This document shows positions 17,666 through 26,052 of a stretch of DNA of 64,000 nt, piece by piece. The notes under the pieces are model-generated. The model worked only from the letters and a program-made list of their open reading frames with translations, did not search any database and was not told the origin of the DNA. The DNA comes from Pontibacter populi (GTDB lineage: Bacteria; Bacteroidota; Bacteroidia; Cytophagales; Hymenobacteraceae): positions 1-64,000 of the forward strand of contig NZ_JAHWXQ010000003.1 of assembly GCF_019336435.1 (NCBI RefSeq), in the 5' to 3' direction. Both the position numbers and the translations under genes were made by a program. Positions within the stretch are counted from its first letter, which is position 1; each line of letters opens with the position of its first letter.

Positions 17666-18202
17666 ATGGCAACTATAAAATGGGTAGTAGACACGATGCA
17701 CAGCGAAGTACAGTTCAAGGTAAAACACCTCATGATCACGACCGTGACGGGGCACTTCAGGAACTTTAATATAGAGGCAGCTACATCAAACGACAAATTC
17801 ACAGACGCAGAGCGTATTGTTTTTACAGCTGATGTAAACTCGATCAGTACCAACAACGAGCAGCGTGACGCGCACCTGAAGTCGGCAGACTTTTTTGATG
17901 TGGAGAAGCACGACGAGATTAAGTTTAACGCCAAAAGTTATGAGAATGTAGGTGGCAGCGATTACCTCTTACACGGCGACCTCACCATCCGGGATATAAC
18001 CAGGCCGGTTACGGTAGGAGTGGAGTTTGGCGGCATAGTAGTAGATCCTTACGGGCAGACCAAAGCCGGCTTTACAGTGGATGGCAAAATAAGCCGCAAA
18101 GATTTTGGTCTTACCTGGAATGCCGTAACCGAAGCGGGCAGCGTAGTAGTAAGTGACGAGATCAGGTTACAGGCTGACGTTCAGTTGATAAAGCAGTCTT
18201 GA
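17666..18202 (+). CDS. YceI-family protein
   Basis: 178 aa from ATG 17666, preceded by AAGGAA at proper spacing; upstream in-frame codons to 17600 are probably not translated because family members start MA(T/K)-KW-(V/x)D. Motifs IKWVVDTMHSEVQFKVKHLMITTVTGHF and DLTIRDITRPVTVGVEFGG are typical of the YceI lipocalin-like barrel, which binds isoprenoid quinone or amphiphilic ligands. No signal peptide is seen, so this is a cytoplasmic type. It heads a run with a ring-cleaving dioxygenase and MhqD-like hydrolase, gene neighbours frequently seen together in quinone/hydroquinone response operons. Confidence 0.92.
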   Translation: MATIKWVVDTMHSEVQFKVKHLMITTVTGHFRNFNIEAATSNDKFTDAERIVFTADVNSISTNNEQRDAHLKSADFFDVEKHDEIKFNAKSYENVGGSDYLLHGDLTIRDITRPVTVGVEFGGIVVDPYGQTKAGFTVDGKISRKDFGLTWNAVTEAGSVVVSDEIRLQADVQLIKQS

Positions 18203-18264
18203 TTCAGCCCGGTTACTTACTGGAAACTATAAATTTATCCAAGAATCAACTTAACAAGAGAATA

Positions 18265-19200
18265 ATGGAAACGAAGATAGCAGGCCTGCACCACATCACA
18301 GCGATAGCTGGTATGGCCAAGCAGAACTTAGATTTTTACACCAAAGTACTGGGCCTGCGTTTGCTCAAAAAGACCGTGAACTTTGATGACCCGGGTACTT
18401 ACCATTTCTATTTCGGAGATGAGAGAGGCAGCGCCGGTACCATCCTTACGTTCTTCCCGCATGAAGGCGCCCGCAGAGGTAGTGCCGGTACAGGCATGGC
18501 CACCAACATTGCCTACGCAGTGCCGGAAGGCAGCTTTGATTTCTGGATAGACCGCTTCGATAAGCACAACGTGATCTACAACAAGCCATCCGAGAAATTT
18601 GGCGAAAAATACCTGACCTTCCTCGATCCGGATGGACTGAAACTGGAACTGGTGATTCCTAAGAACAGCGATAACCGCAGGCCCTGGGAAACCGATGAAG
18701 TAAAAGCAGCTGTGGCTACCAAAGGCTTTCATGGCGTAACGCTTACGTTGCAGAACAAAGAGAAGACAGCGAAGATACTGACCGATATTTTTGGCTATAG
18801 TTTTCAGGAGAAGAGCGGTAACCGGTATCGCTATACAACGGATGCAGTGGATACAGCCAACATCATTGACCTGGTAGAATTACCAAACGAGGCACGTGGT
18901 ATTGGCGGGGCAGGTACTAACCACCACATTGCTTTCCGGGTGAAGAATGAAGAGGAGCTGATGGAGTTCCATGATAAGATCGCCGGCCTTGGCTATAACA
19001 TTACCAACAAGATAGATCGCAATTATTTCTATTCACTCTATTTCAGGGAGCCAGGTGGTGTGCTGTTCGAGATCGCTACCGATAATCCGGGTTTCGGCAT
19101 TGACGAGCCATGGGATAAACTGGGAAGCGGTTTGCTGTTACCGCCGCAGTATGAGCCACGCAGAGCGGAGATCGAAGCTGCGCTGCCTAAGGTTGACTAA
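18265..19200 (+). CDS. Ring-cleaving dioxygenase, VOC superfamily (MhqO-like)
   Basis: 311 aa from ATG 18265 (METKIAGLHHITAIAG), the start usual for the family; frame extends upstream without support. Two vicinal-oxygen-chelate modules: residues ~1-140 (first ligand His in GLHHITA) and ~150-290 (GFHGVTL, NHHIAFR and a Glu in GGVLFEIATD). MhqO/LinE-type members are thought to open hydroquinone or catechol rings. It follows yceI closely and precedes a cupin and an MhqD-like hydrolase, suggesting detoxification or catabolism of quinones/hydroquinones; the substrate is inferred from family and context only. Confidence 0.88.
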   Translation: METKIAGLHHITAIAGMAKQNLDFYTKVLGLRLLKKTVNFDDPGTYHFYFGDERGSAGTILTFFPHEGARRGSAGTGMATNIAYAVPEGSFDFWIDRFDKHNVIYNKPSEKFGEKYLTFLDPDGLKLELVIPKNSDNRRPWETDEVKAAVATKGFHGVTLTLQNKEKTAKILTDIFGYSFQEKSGNRYRYTTDAVDTANIIDLVELPNEARGIGGAGTNHHIAFRVKNEEELMEFHDKIAGLGYNITNKIDRNYFYSLYFREPGGVLFEIATDNPGFGIDEPWDKLGSGLLLPPQYEPRRAEIEAALPKVD

Positions 19201-19249
19201 GCCTGAGCAGAACTAAACTATAGTTACATCATCACTAAACACGAAGACT

Positions 19250-19609
19250 ATGAACGCTTATGCCATTACAAGAATATACGCCGACGAGAACGGTGACAGC
19301 CGCTTCGAGGATATTTCGAGATCGCTGGAATCGGAAGGTGAAATAGGTTTTTTATCTGAGCCGGAAGAGGCTGAAAGTATTATTTTCAGGAAGGTTGTAT
19401 CTACTTACGATTACGACTTTCACACAGCACCGGACCGGCAATATCTTTTCCTGATGGATGGGGGAATCGAGATAGAAACGTCGTTAGGCGAAAAGCGGCA
19501 ATTCGAAACGGGAGAGGTGCTGCTGCTGGAAGACACAACTGGCAAAGGACATAAAACGCGCAACCTGAAGCCTGCCACGCGCAGCTCCGTTTTCGTAACA
19601 CTTAAGTAA
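19250..19609 (+). CDS. Small single-domain cupin protein
   Basis: 119 aa. The cupin core is visible in DFHTAPDRQYLFLMDGGIEIET and FETGEVLLLEDTTGKGHKTRN: two conserved barrel motifs, with His residues in DFHTAP and GKGHKTR as possible metal ligands. Proteins of this size occur next to ring-cleaving dioxygenase genes; enzymatic role unknown. It is 49 bp after the dioxygenase gene and 34 bp before the hydrolase gene. Confidence 0.8.
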   Translation: MNAYAITRIYADENGDSRFEDISRSLESEGEIGFLSEPEEAESIIFRKVVSTYDYDFHTAPDRQYLFLMDGGIEIETSLGEKRQFETGEVLLLEDTTGKGHKTRNLKPATRSSVFVTLK

Positions 19610-19643
19610 GGCAATGCTCCATAGTTGATAAACAAAAAATAGT

Positions 19644-20279
19644 ATGTATACACATAAGAATGATGTGATAACGCGGGGCAAGCCCTTGTCAGAAACGGGT
19701 AAAGCGCTGATACTGGTGCATGGCCGTGGTGCTACTGCCCAAAGTATACTCGACCTGGCAAACCATTTGCCCGCGCAGGACTTCACACTTTATGCCCCGC
19801 AGGCTACTAACAATAGTTGGTATCCGTATAGTTTTATGGCACCCGAAGAGCAGAACCAGCCTGCCCTGGATTCTGCCCTGGAGCGGCTGGATGAACTGGT
19901 AAAAAGCATACTGGATCAAGGCGTAAAGAGCGAGGAGCTGTATTTAGGCGGTTTCTCGCAGGGTGCTTGTCTAACATCAGAATACGCAACCCGAAATGCC
20001 AGGAAGTTTGGCGGCCTGTTGTTATTTACCGGTGGCCTTATCGGGCAGCAGTTGGTGGCTGATAGATACAAAGGCAATTTTGAAGGTACTCCGGTACTCC
20101 TCACTACCGGCGACCCCGACCCGCATGTGCCCGTAAGCAGGGTAGAGGAAACCGCGGAAACGATGGAAAAACTCGGCGCTGTAGTTACCAAAAAAATATA
20201 CCATGGCCGGCCACATACTATATTGCAGGAAGAGTTGGACCTGGCGGGCAAAATTTTATCATCAGTGGATAAAGGTTAA
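19644..20279 (+). CDS. Alpha/beta hydrolase, phospholipase/carboxylesterase family (MhqD-like)
   Basis: 211 aa. LILVHGRGATAQS gives the oxyanion strand-loop, GGFSQGACLTSEY the nucleophile elbow (GFSQG), TTGDPDPHVPVSR the catalytic Asp and YHGRPHTI the catalytic His. This is the short carboxylesterase type to which MhqD belongs. After ring opening by the dioxygenase upstream it could hydrolyse the product; this follows from the neighbours, not from proof. Four bp before the next gene, so translationally linked. Confidence 0.88.
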   Translation: MYTHKNDVITRGKPLSETGKALILVHGRGATAQSILDLANHLPAQDFTLYAPQATNNSWYPYSFMAPEEQNQPALDSALERLDELVKSILDQGVKSEELYLGGFSQGACLTSEYATRNARKFGGLLLFTGGLIGQQLVADRYKGNFEGTPVLLTTGDPDPHVPVSRVEETAETMEKLGAVVTKKIYHGRPHTILQEELDLAGKILSSVDKG

Positions 20280-20283
20280 ACGT

Positions 20284-20580
20284 ATGGAAATTGAAGTAAA
20301 GGATAATCCAGCCCAAAACAGGTTTGAGGCAACTATAGAAGGCCATACTGCCATAATAGACTATAAGCTACGGCCCGGCGAAATAACCGTATTGCATACC
20401 GAGGTACCCAAAGAACTGGAAGGCCGTGGCATAGCTGGTGCCATGACAAAGTTTGCGTTGGAGCAGATTCGTGAAAAGGGCCTTCAGTTAATTCCCTTGT
20501 GTCCTTACATGCGGTCCTATCTCAAAAAGCATCCTGAGTACCAGGACCTGGTGAAAGACAGAGCCGGAGAAAATGTGTAA
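20284..20580 (+). CDS. Small GNAT-family N-acetyltransferase (YjdJ/Gcn5-related type)
   Basis: 98 aa from ATG 20284. The protein is a minimal acyltransferase: FEATIEGHTAIIDYKL, HTEVPKELEGRGIAGAM (acetyl-CoA pyrophosphate loop with GRGIA) and LCPYMRSYLKKHPEYQDLV at the C-terminus, a signature of the YidJ/YjdJ COG2388 type. Substrate unknown. It sits between the MhqD-like hydrolase and the ferredoxin-cyclase gene, with gaps of 4 and 13 bp, as the fifth gene of the operon. Confidence 0.88.
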   Translation: MEIEVKDNPAQNRFEATIEGHTAIIDYKLRPGEITVLHTEVPKELEGRGIAGAMTKFALEQIREKGLQLIPLCPYMRSYLKKHPEYQDLVKDRAGENV

Positions 20581-20593
20581 ACTATAAGTGCTG

Positions 20594-21547
20594 ATGCCCT
20601 GCTACGTTAATTTTAAAGGCGAAAAAGTGGTACCCGTAGAAGAGGGCCAGACGATACTTCAGGCATCGCTGGCTGCTGGTATACCACATTACCATGCCTG
20701 TGGCGGCAAAGGGCAATGTACTACTTGTCGGGTACTGGTATTGGAAGGTCAGGAGCAGCTTACCCCGCCCACCAGCTATGAGCGGGCCATCAAAAATGTA
20801 AAGAAGTTTCCGGACAACGTAAGATTAGCCTGCCAGTCGCGGGTAAGTGGCGACGGGGTAGAGGTACAGCGACTTATCAAGGACGAAACGGACCGTTACA
20901 TTCTTATCAATGATTCGGAAGACTCGACCCGGGTGATGGGCGAGCGTCGCAAACTGGCCTTGTTCTTTATCGATATCCGCAATTTTACCCCGTTTATTGA
21001 AGCAAGCTTACCTTTTGATGTCATCCACATCATGCGCCGGATCTTTGCCATTTTCCGGAATGCCATTACCCAGTATGACGGCGTGATTATAGAAACAGCA
21101 GGGGATGGACTTTACGCTGTGTTTGGGCTTAACAGTAAAATAAAACAGGCTGCGGAGTCGGCAGTGCTGGCCGGGCTAAAGATACTGGCAGACCTGCGGA
21201 TCTTCAATAACACTTACATGCGTCCCTATTTCAACCATACTTTTGAAGTAGGCATTGGCGTGCATGTCGGGAAAGTGATTGTGGGGAACGTGGGCATTGG
21301 CCTGAGCAACAACCTGACGGTGATGGGCTACCCGGTGAACATAGCGGCCCGGCTGCAGGCAGCAACCCGGGAACTAGATAATAGCTTTGTGATCTCTGAG
21401 CTGGCTTTCCGCCTGCTTAAAAATCCACCTTATTCTATGGGCTGCAGCTACATAAACCTGAAGGGCGTAAGTGCTGCCTACGAGGTACGGCTGATCGGTA
21501 AACCCTATGAAATAGAACTGCCAACTATAGCTCCCGACGCAACCTGA
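20594..21547 (+). CDS. 2Fe-2S ferredoxin domain fused to class III adenylate/guanylate cyclase
   Basis: 317 aa from ATG 20594 (a GTG six bases earlier is possible). Residues 1-95 are a plant-type ferredoxin with cluster ligands Cys36, Cys42, Cys45 (CGGKGQCTTC) and Cys80 (RLACQSR). Residues ~115-310 are a class III nucleotidyl cyclase: metal Asp127 in FFIDIRNFTPF, Asp171 in ETAGDGLYAVFG, VGIGVHVGKVIVGNVG and VMGYPVNIAARLQAA. Both metal Asp residues are present, so it may be active. The fusion suggests cAMP or cGMP output controlled by cluster redox or assembly state. No membrane segment. Last gene of the yceI operon, placed just before the catechol cluster. Confidence 0.9.
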   Translation: MPCYVNFKGEKVVPVEEGQTILQASLAAGIPHYHACGGKGQCTTCRVLVLEGQEQLTPPTSYERAIKNVKKFPDNVRLACQSRVSGDGVEVQRLIKDETDRYILINDSEDSTRVMGERRKLALFFIDIRNFTPFIEASLPFDVIHIMRRIFAIFRNAITQYDGVIIETAGDGLYAVFGLNSKIKQAAESAVLAGLKILADLRIFNNTYMRPYFNHTFEVGIGVHVGKVIVGNVGIGLSNNLTVMGYPVNIAARLQAATRELDNSFVISELAFRLLKNPPYSMGCSYINLKGVSAAYEVRLIGKPYEIELPTIAPDAT

Positions 21548-21643
21548 TCCCTTCTCTCAGTCTGCATTCACACCAGTTTTAAGGGAATACAACATTGTGT
21601 GCAGGTACTAAAACTTATAGGTACAGGTTTATAGTTGGATGAT

Positions 21644-21651
21644 TACCTTTG
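21644..21651 (+). promoter_or_regulatory. Possible -7 promoter box (TACCTTTG)
   Basis: Matches TAnnTTTG and lies 30 bp before the ATG of the AraC-type regulator. No good -33 element at the right distance, so tentative. Confidence 0.35.
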
Positions 21652-21680
21652 CTTTAGTGTCTAGCATTTGAACTTAAGCC

Positions 21681-22568
21681 ATGCACCCGAAACGATTTTA
21701 CAAAGGACTTTACGGCACCAACTCCATCGAATTTGCGAAAGGCCTTATTAACGTGCATCCGTTTGGGGAGATTGGTAAACAGTACCAGGGACAGGTAAAA
21801 CTACACGCCCACAACAACTTTCTGCAGATCTTCCTTATCCAGAGTGGCACCACTGAATTTTATTATGGAACGGAGAAAACTGTTTTACAGGGTCCTACAT
21901 TTATAGTTGCTCCTAAAAATATAGAGCATGGCTTTATACATCAGACCGATGTTACGGGTTGGATATTAAACCTGGCAGATAATGTGTTGGAGCACATGTT
22001 GCAACGCGAAGCGGATGTGATCTTCGGGATGGATGAAATTCATATTGTAAAAGTTACACCAGCACAACCGGCCATTACAGCAGTATTTGAAACGATGCAG
22101 AAGTGTGTGGAGGAATATAACAGCCAGATGCCAGGCCGGCTGTTAATGCTGCAACACCTGGTTGGCCAGATGCTTGTGCAACTATATCGTATTGCACTTG
22201 GCAGAAAGACCGCATTCTTTGATTCCTCCAACAGCAGTAAAGTTTACTTCCGCAGGTTTCAGCAACTCATCAGGGCAGAAGAATCATACAAAAAGCATGT
22301 GGAGGACTATGCCCGTGACCTCTCCATTTCAACCGGGCATCTTAGCCGGATCTGCAGAGATATTGCCGGTAAATCACCTAAGGATATCCTGATCGATCAT
22401 TTCATTACAAAAGCGCAGCTGGCACTGTCTGATGTAGAGAGCAGTGTTTCAGATATATCCTACACGCTCGGTTTTGATGACCCCGCCTACTTTGCCAGAA
22501 TCTTCAAGAAGAAAACTGGCCAGACCCCGATAGAATTCCGCAAAAAGATAGGCGTAAATAATTCTTAA
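21681..22568 (+). CDS. AraC-family transcriptional regulator
   Basis: 295 aa. Residues ~30-120 form a cupin-type ligand-binding domain (VKLHAHNNFLQIFLIQSGTT; GPTFIVAPKNIEHGF). Residues ~205-290 hold the two helix-turn-helix AraC DNA-binding domain (STGHLSRICRDIAGKSPKDIL; VSDISYTLGFDDPAYFARIFKKKTGQTPIEFRK). It resembles the PobR/HpaA group that senses hydroxylated aromatic acids, and lies 147 bp before catB in the same direction, so it is a strong candidate activator of the catechol cluster, responding to muconate or an aromatic substrate (inference). Confidence 0.9.
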   Translation: MHPKRFYKGLYGTNSIEFAKGLINVHPFGEIGKQYQGQVKLHAHNNFLQIFLIQSGTTEFYYGTEKTVLQGPTFIVAPKNIEHGFIHQTDVTGWILNLADNVLEHMLQREADVIFGMDEIHIVKVTPAQPAITAVFETMQKCVEEYNSQMPGRLLMLQHLVGQMLVQLYRIALGRKTAFFDSSNSSKVYFRRFQQLIRAEESYKKHVEDYARDLSISTGHLSRICRDIAGKSPKDILIDHFITKAQLALSDVESSVSDISYTLGFDDPAYFARIFKKKTGQTPIEFRKKIGVNNS

Positions 22569-22633
22569 GCACACCATGTTCGATTTGTCTTAGTATTAAA
22601 GGATAAATCCTACCCGTCAGAAGGCTGTACGGC

Positions 22634-22641
22634 TACATTTG
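22634..22641 (+). promoter_or_regulatory. Probable -7 promoter box of the catB operon (TACATTTG)
   Basis: Exact match to TAnnTTTG. A start site would fall near 22648, immediately before the two operator-like repeats at 22651-22686. No clear -33 TTG at the usual spacing, which fits a promoter needing an activator such as the upstream AraC protein. Confidence 0.45.
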
Positions 22642-22650
22642 TAATACTTA

Positions 22651-22686
22651 GTGAGTGATTACTTTCCCAAGTAAGTGAACACTCAT
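22651..22686. promoter_or_regulatory. Tandem TetR-type operators upstream of catB
   Basis: Two 16-bp copies fit the palindromic pattern rTrAGTGwwCACTyAy: GTAAGTGAACACTCAT (22671-22686, all positions) and GTGAGTGATTACTTTC (22651-22666, two mismatches). They are 20 bp apart start to start, two helical turns, on one DNA face. They lie just after the -7 box. The TetR gene at the cluster's end is the natural candidate to bind them. Confidence 0.6.
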
Positions 22687-22714
22687 TTTAAAGTTTACTC
22701 GTACAGCTAACTAC

Positions 22715-23836
22715 ATGAAGAATATACAGATAGAGCGTATTGAATCGGTTATAGTTGACCTGCCTACCATACGCCCGCACCACTTATCGATGGCCGTTAT
22801 GCGCAGCCAGACGATCGTGATCGTGCGGTTGTTTTGCAGCGATGGAATAGAAGGGTTGGGCGAAGCCACAACTATAGGTGGACTAAGCTACGGCGACGAA
22901 TCGCCGGAAGGAATGAAGCTGACGATTGATACCTACATTGCTCCGCTGCTTCAAGGTAAATCTGCGCTGAGTATTAATGCCGTTATGGCTTTGCTGGAGT
23001 ATACTATAAAAGGCAACCATTTTGTAAAATCCGCTATCGAAACGGCTCTTTTAGATGCGCAGGGCAAAAGGTTAGGCGTTTCAGTAGCTACGTTACTAGG
23101 CGGGGCAGTTACGCAAACCTTGCCTGTGCTCTGGACACTTGCCAGCGGTGATACGGATAAAGACATACAGGAAGCGCATACCCTGCTGGAAAACGGCAGG
23201 CACAAGGCTTTCAAACTCAAGATCGGCCGCAACGACCGGAAAGCGGACGTAGCCCATGTGGCCGCCATCAAAGCCGCTGTAGGCCCGGACGTGATAGTGA
23301 CAGTTGATGTTAACCAGGCCTGGACAGAAAGTGTAGCCAAACAGGGAATAGCCCAGTTACAGGAAGCAGGCATCGATCTGATCGAACAGCCAATTGTCAA
23401 AACCAACTTCGACGGACTGGCACGACTTACCCAATACTTCCAAGTACCCATTATGGCCGATGAAGCTGCCGGAACGGTTTCAGACGCTTTTAAGCTCGCT
23501 AAAATAGGCGGAGGCAGCGTGTTTGCATTAAAGATCTCCAAAGCAGGCGGCCTGACCAATATTCAGAAACAAGCCGCTATTGCACAGGGTGCAGGCATAA
23601 GCCTGTATGGAGGCACGATGCTGGAAGGTACGATCGGCACGGTAGCCTCAGCGCATGTTTTCAGCACCCTTCCTCACCTTGACTGGGGCACAGAACTCTT
23701 CGGCCCGCTCTTACTTACCGAAGACATTGTAAAGAAAAGGCTCACCTATGGCAACGGCGTGATGGAGATTCCGCAGGAGCCGGGTCTGGGTGTTGAGCTG
23801 GATATGAACCAGGTAGATAAATTTAAAAGAAGATAA
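22715..23836 (+). CDS. catB: Muconate cycloisomerase
   Basis: 373 aa, enolase superfamily. N-terminal capping domain (IERIESVIVDLPTIRPH), then the TIM-barrel: FKLKIGR supplies the KxK catalytic lysine, DVNQAW, IEQP and ADEA supply the Asp/Glu/Asp magnesium ligands, and FALKISKAGG the opposite catalytic lysine. It converts cis,cis-muconate to muconolactone. Placement directly before catC (4-bp gap) and catA makes the assignment specific within a superfamily that also contains dipeptide epimerases and chloromuconate enzymes. It is the first gene of the operon controlled by the putative operators upstream. Confidence 0.94.
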   Translation: MKNIQIERIESVIVDLPTIRPHHLSMAVMRSQTIVIVRLFCSDGIEGLGEATTIGGLSYGDESPEGMKLTIDTYIAPLLQGKSALSINAVMALLEYTIKGNHFVKSAIETALLDAQGKRLGVSVATLLGGAVTQTLPVLWTLASGDTDKDIQEAHTLLENGRHKAFKLKIGRNDRKADVAHVAAIKAAVGPDVIVTVDVNQAWTESVAKQGIAQLQEAGIDLIEQPIVKTNFDGLARLTQYFQVPIMADEAAGTVSDAFKLAKIGGGSVFALKISKAGGLTNIQKQAAIAQGAGISLYGGTMLEGTIGTVASAHVFSTLPHLDWGTELFGPLLLTEDIVKKRLTYGNGVMEIPQEPGLGVELDMNQVDKFKRR

Positions 23837-23839
23837 GCT

Positions 23840-24136
23840 ATGTTATTTCACGTGCACATGACAGTGAATATTCCCCTGGATCTGGATAAGACCTATGTGG
23901 ATGACCTGAAAGCGAAGGAAAAGGCACTTTCGCAGGACTTACAACGGCAGGGCAAATGGACGCACATCTGGCGCATTGCAGGCAAATATGCTAACATCAG
24001 CATTTTTAATGTAGCCAGTGCCGGCGAACTGCACGACATACTTATGTCGCTTCCGCTTTATCCGTTCATGGAAGTAGAAGTTACAGCGCTCTGCCAGCAT
24101 TATTCGTCCGTTAAAAACGAAGAAGAAGCCCACTAA
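23840..24136 (+). CDS. catC: Muconolactone delta-isomerase
   Basis: 98 aa, close to the ~96 aa typical of CatC. MLFHVHMTVNIPLD, KWTHIWRIAGKYANISIF and PLYPFMEVEVTAL cover the family's conserved ferredoxin-like fold, with the catalytic Glu/His region at the N-terminus and the oligomer-forming C-terminal segment. It turns muconolactone into 3-oxoadipate enol-lactone. Starts four bases after catB. Confidence 0.95.
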   Translation: MLFHVHMTVNIPLDLDKTYVDDLKAKEKALSQDLQRQGKWTHIWRIAGKYANISIFNVASAGELHDILMSLPLYPFMEVEVTALCQHYSSVKNEEEAH

Positions 24137-24184
24137 CCAAGCACCTTTTAACAATCTAAACTATAACCTTAAAACTTTACGACC

Positions 24185-25102
24185 ATGGAAAGAAATCAGA
24201 TAGACGCCGTCATTGAAAGAATAGAATCTACAGAGGTACAAGGCCACGGCTCAGATCGCATAAAAGAGATCGTAAACCGATTTACACGCGATCTGTTTTA
24301 CGCCATCGAAGACCTGGATATACAACCGGAGGAAATATGGAAAGCAGTAGACTGGCTGACATTAACCGGTAAAAATAACGAATGGGGACTGGTAGTAGCC
24401 GGTATCGGGCTGGAGCACTTTCTAGACCTGCGCATGGATGAAGCGGAGGCCAAGGCCGGTATTACCGGTGGCACCCCAAGAACTATTGAAGGCCCGCTTT
24501 ATGTGCCGGGTGCACCTGAGTCATATGCCTACGCGGAGCTGGAAACTGAGCCGGAAGTAGGTGGTGAAAGATTATACATGCAGGGCCAGGTACGCGACGA
24601 TTCTGGTAAGCCGGTACCAAACGCAAAAGTGGAAGTATGGCACTGTAACCTGAGAGGCATGTACTCTATTTTTGATTCTTCTCAGCCGCCGTTCAACTTG
24701 CGCAGATCCATTATCACAGACGATAACGGCAGGTACAGGTTCAAGAGCATATTACCGGTTGGCTATAGTTGCCCTCCTGGCGGAGCCACAGACCAACTAC
24801 TGAAAGCAATTGGCCGTCATGGTGGCCGCCCGGCACACATTCACTTCTTTGTAACAGCCGAAGGGCACCGCAAACTAACCACGCAGATCAATATTGAAGG
24901 GGACCCGCTTATCTGGGATGATTTTGCTTTTGCCACCCGCGAAGAACTGGTGCCGCATATTACCCGCTATTCGGCTACTGAAGCAAAAGAGAAATTCAAC
25001 ATCGACGAGCCGTTCGCTTCCATTGATTTTGATTTTGAGATACACAAAGAGAAGGAAGGCGTGTTTTCCGCAGAGATCGAGCGAACCCATGGACCTGCCT
25101 AA
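24185..25102 (+). CDS. catA: Catechol 1,2-dioxygenase (intradiol)
   Basis: 305 aa, the usual length. N-terminal helical linker domain (residues 1-100) that binds lipid and dimerises, then the beta-sandwich catalytic domain. Fe(III) ligands are Tyr160 (NLRGMYS), Tyr194 (PVGYSCPP), His218 and His220 (GRPAHIHFF), all present, and Arg215 of GRPAH is the catalytic arginine. It opens catechol to cis,cis-muconate. Members with GYSCPPGG belong to the non-chlorinated CatA type. Followed by a stem-loop terminator, so it may close the first transcript of the cluster. Confidence 0.95.
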   Translation: MERNQIDAVIERIESTEVQGHGSDRIKEIVNRFTRDLFYAIEDLDIQPEEIWKAVDWLTLTGKNNEWGLVVAGIGLEHFLDLRMDEAEAKAGITGGTPRTIEGPLYVPGAPESYAYAELETEPEVGGERLYMQGQVRDDSGKPVPNAKVEVWHCNLRGMYSIFDSSQPPFNLRRSIITDDNGRYRFKSILPVGYSCPPGGATDQLLKAIGRHGGRPAHIHFFVTAEGHRKLTTQINIEGDPLIWDDFAFATREELVPHITRYSATEAKEKFNIDEPFASIDFDFEIHKEKEGVFSAEIERTHGPA

Positions 25103-25115
25103 CCAATGATTTCCG

Positions 25116-25163
25116 GATGAGATGGAGCTATAGTTCAAAGCTACATCTCATCTGCATTTTTTG
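25116..25163 (+). terminator. Terminator or attenuator after catA
   Basis: GATGAGATGGAGCT (25116-25129) pairs with AGCTACATCTCATC (25139-25152), one mismatch, followed by a T-rich run. Its loop contains CTATAGTT. It implies that the genes from the enol-lactonase onward are read either by readthrough or from their own promoter. Confidence 0.75.
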
Positions 25164-25234
25164 TTAGACCGGAGGAAACTGCTGCATCCTGATAAGTGGC
25201 TGACAGCTAAATTATAAGATAGAAACAAATACGT

Positions 25235-26050
25235 ATGCCAACTATAAAAATCGCTGAGAACGACTGTTTTTACACCTATGATGACCTGGGGCACGATGAT
25301 ACCCTTGTGTTTTCAAATTCGCTGGGCACAGACCTGTCGATGTGGGATGAGGTAGCACATATCTTAAGTGAGCATCTTAACATCTTGCGTTATGATACGC
25401 GCGGGCACGGGCAGAGTACCATCAGTTCGGATGTGGTAACTATAGCTGATCTGGGCCAGGATGTGATCGACTTGCTGGACCATTTAAAGTTAGGCAAAGT
25501 TTACTTCTGCGGGTTGTCGATGGGCGGACTGATCGGGCAATGGCTGGGCATACATAATCCGGAACGTTTCAAAAAGATCATCATTGCAAACACAGCAGCC
25601 AAGATTGGAACGGAAGAAGGCTGGAATGCACGCATTGCGCAGGTAAAAGAACATGGCTTGCAGAGCATACTCGATGGCACGGCACAACGCTGGTTTACCC
25701 CTGAATTCAGGAAAGAGCATAAAGCTATAGTTGACGCTGTGCTGGAGAAATTCAAACAAACTTCCCTGCAGGGTTATATTGCTAATTGCGCTGCCGTGCG
25801 GGATGCGGACTTTAGGGATGAACTACCAAAGCTAAGTGTTCCTACCCTTATCATCAGCGGCACCCAGGACGAAGTGACCACCACAGAAGATGGCGACTTC
25901 CTGGCCAGCAACATACCCCGCTCACGGCATGTACAATTAGATGCCAACCACCTATCCAGTGTAGAACAGCCTGCTGCGTTTGCAAAAAATATACTGTATG
26001 CCGCCAAAAACGAAGGCGACTTTTATTTGAAAATTTTTCCATTGATATAA
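25235..26050 (+). CDS. pcaD: 3-oxoadipate enol-lactonase
   Basis: 271 aa alpha/beta hydrolase. [16 protein letters not shown] is the oxyanion-side motif specific for enol-lactonases, [10 protein letters not shown] the nucleophile elbow, SGTQDEVTT the Asp and [11 protein letters not shown] the His region. It converts the enol-lactone to 3-oxoadipate. About 10 residues longer than typical at the C-terminus. It is 3 bp before the CoA-transferase gene, so the two are translationally coupled. Also called catD in catechol clusters. Confidence 0.93.
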   Translation: MPTIKIAENDCFYTYDDLGHDDTLVFSNSLGTDLSMWDEVAHILSEHLNILRYDTRGHGQSTISSDVVTIADLGQDVIDLLDHLKLGKVYFCGLSMGGLIGQWLGIHNPERFKKIIIANTAAKIGTEEGWNARIAQVKEHGLQSILDGTAQRWFTPEFRKEHKAIVDAVLEKFKQTSLQGYIANCAAVRDADFRDELPKLSVPTLIISGTQDEVTTTEDGDFLASNIPRSRHVQLDANHLSSVEQPAAFAKNILYAAKNEGDFYLKIFPLI

Positions 26051-26052
26051 AG

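Noticed and set aside
25116..25163. Terminator after catA as the end of the whole catechol cluster
   Set aside because: The next genes encode the following steps in the same direction, so it is more likely an internal, partial terminator.
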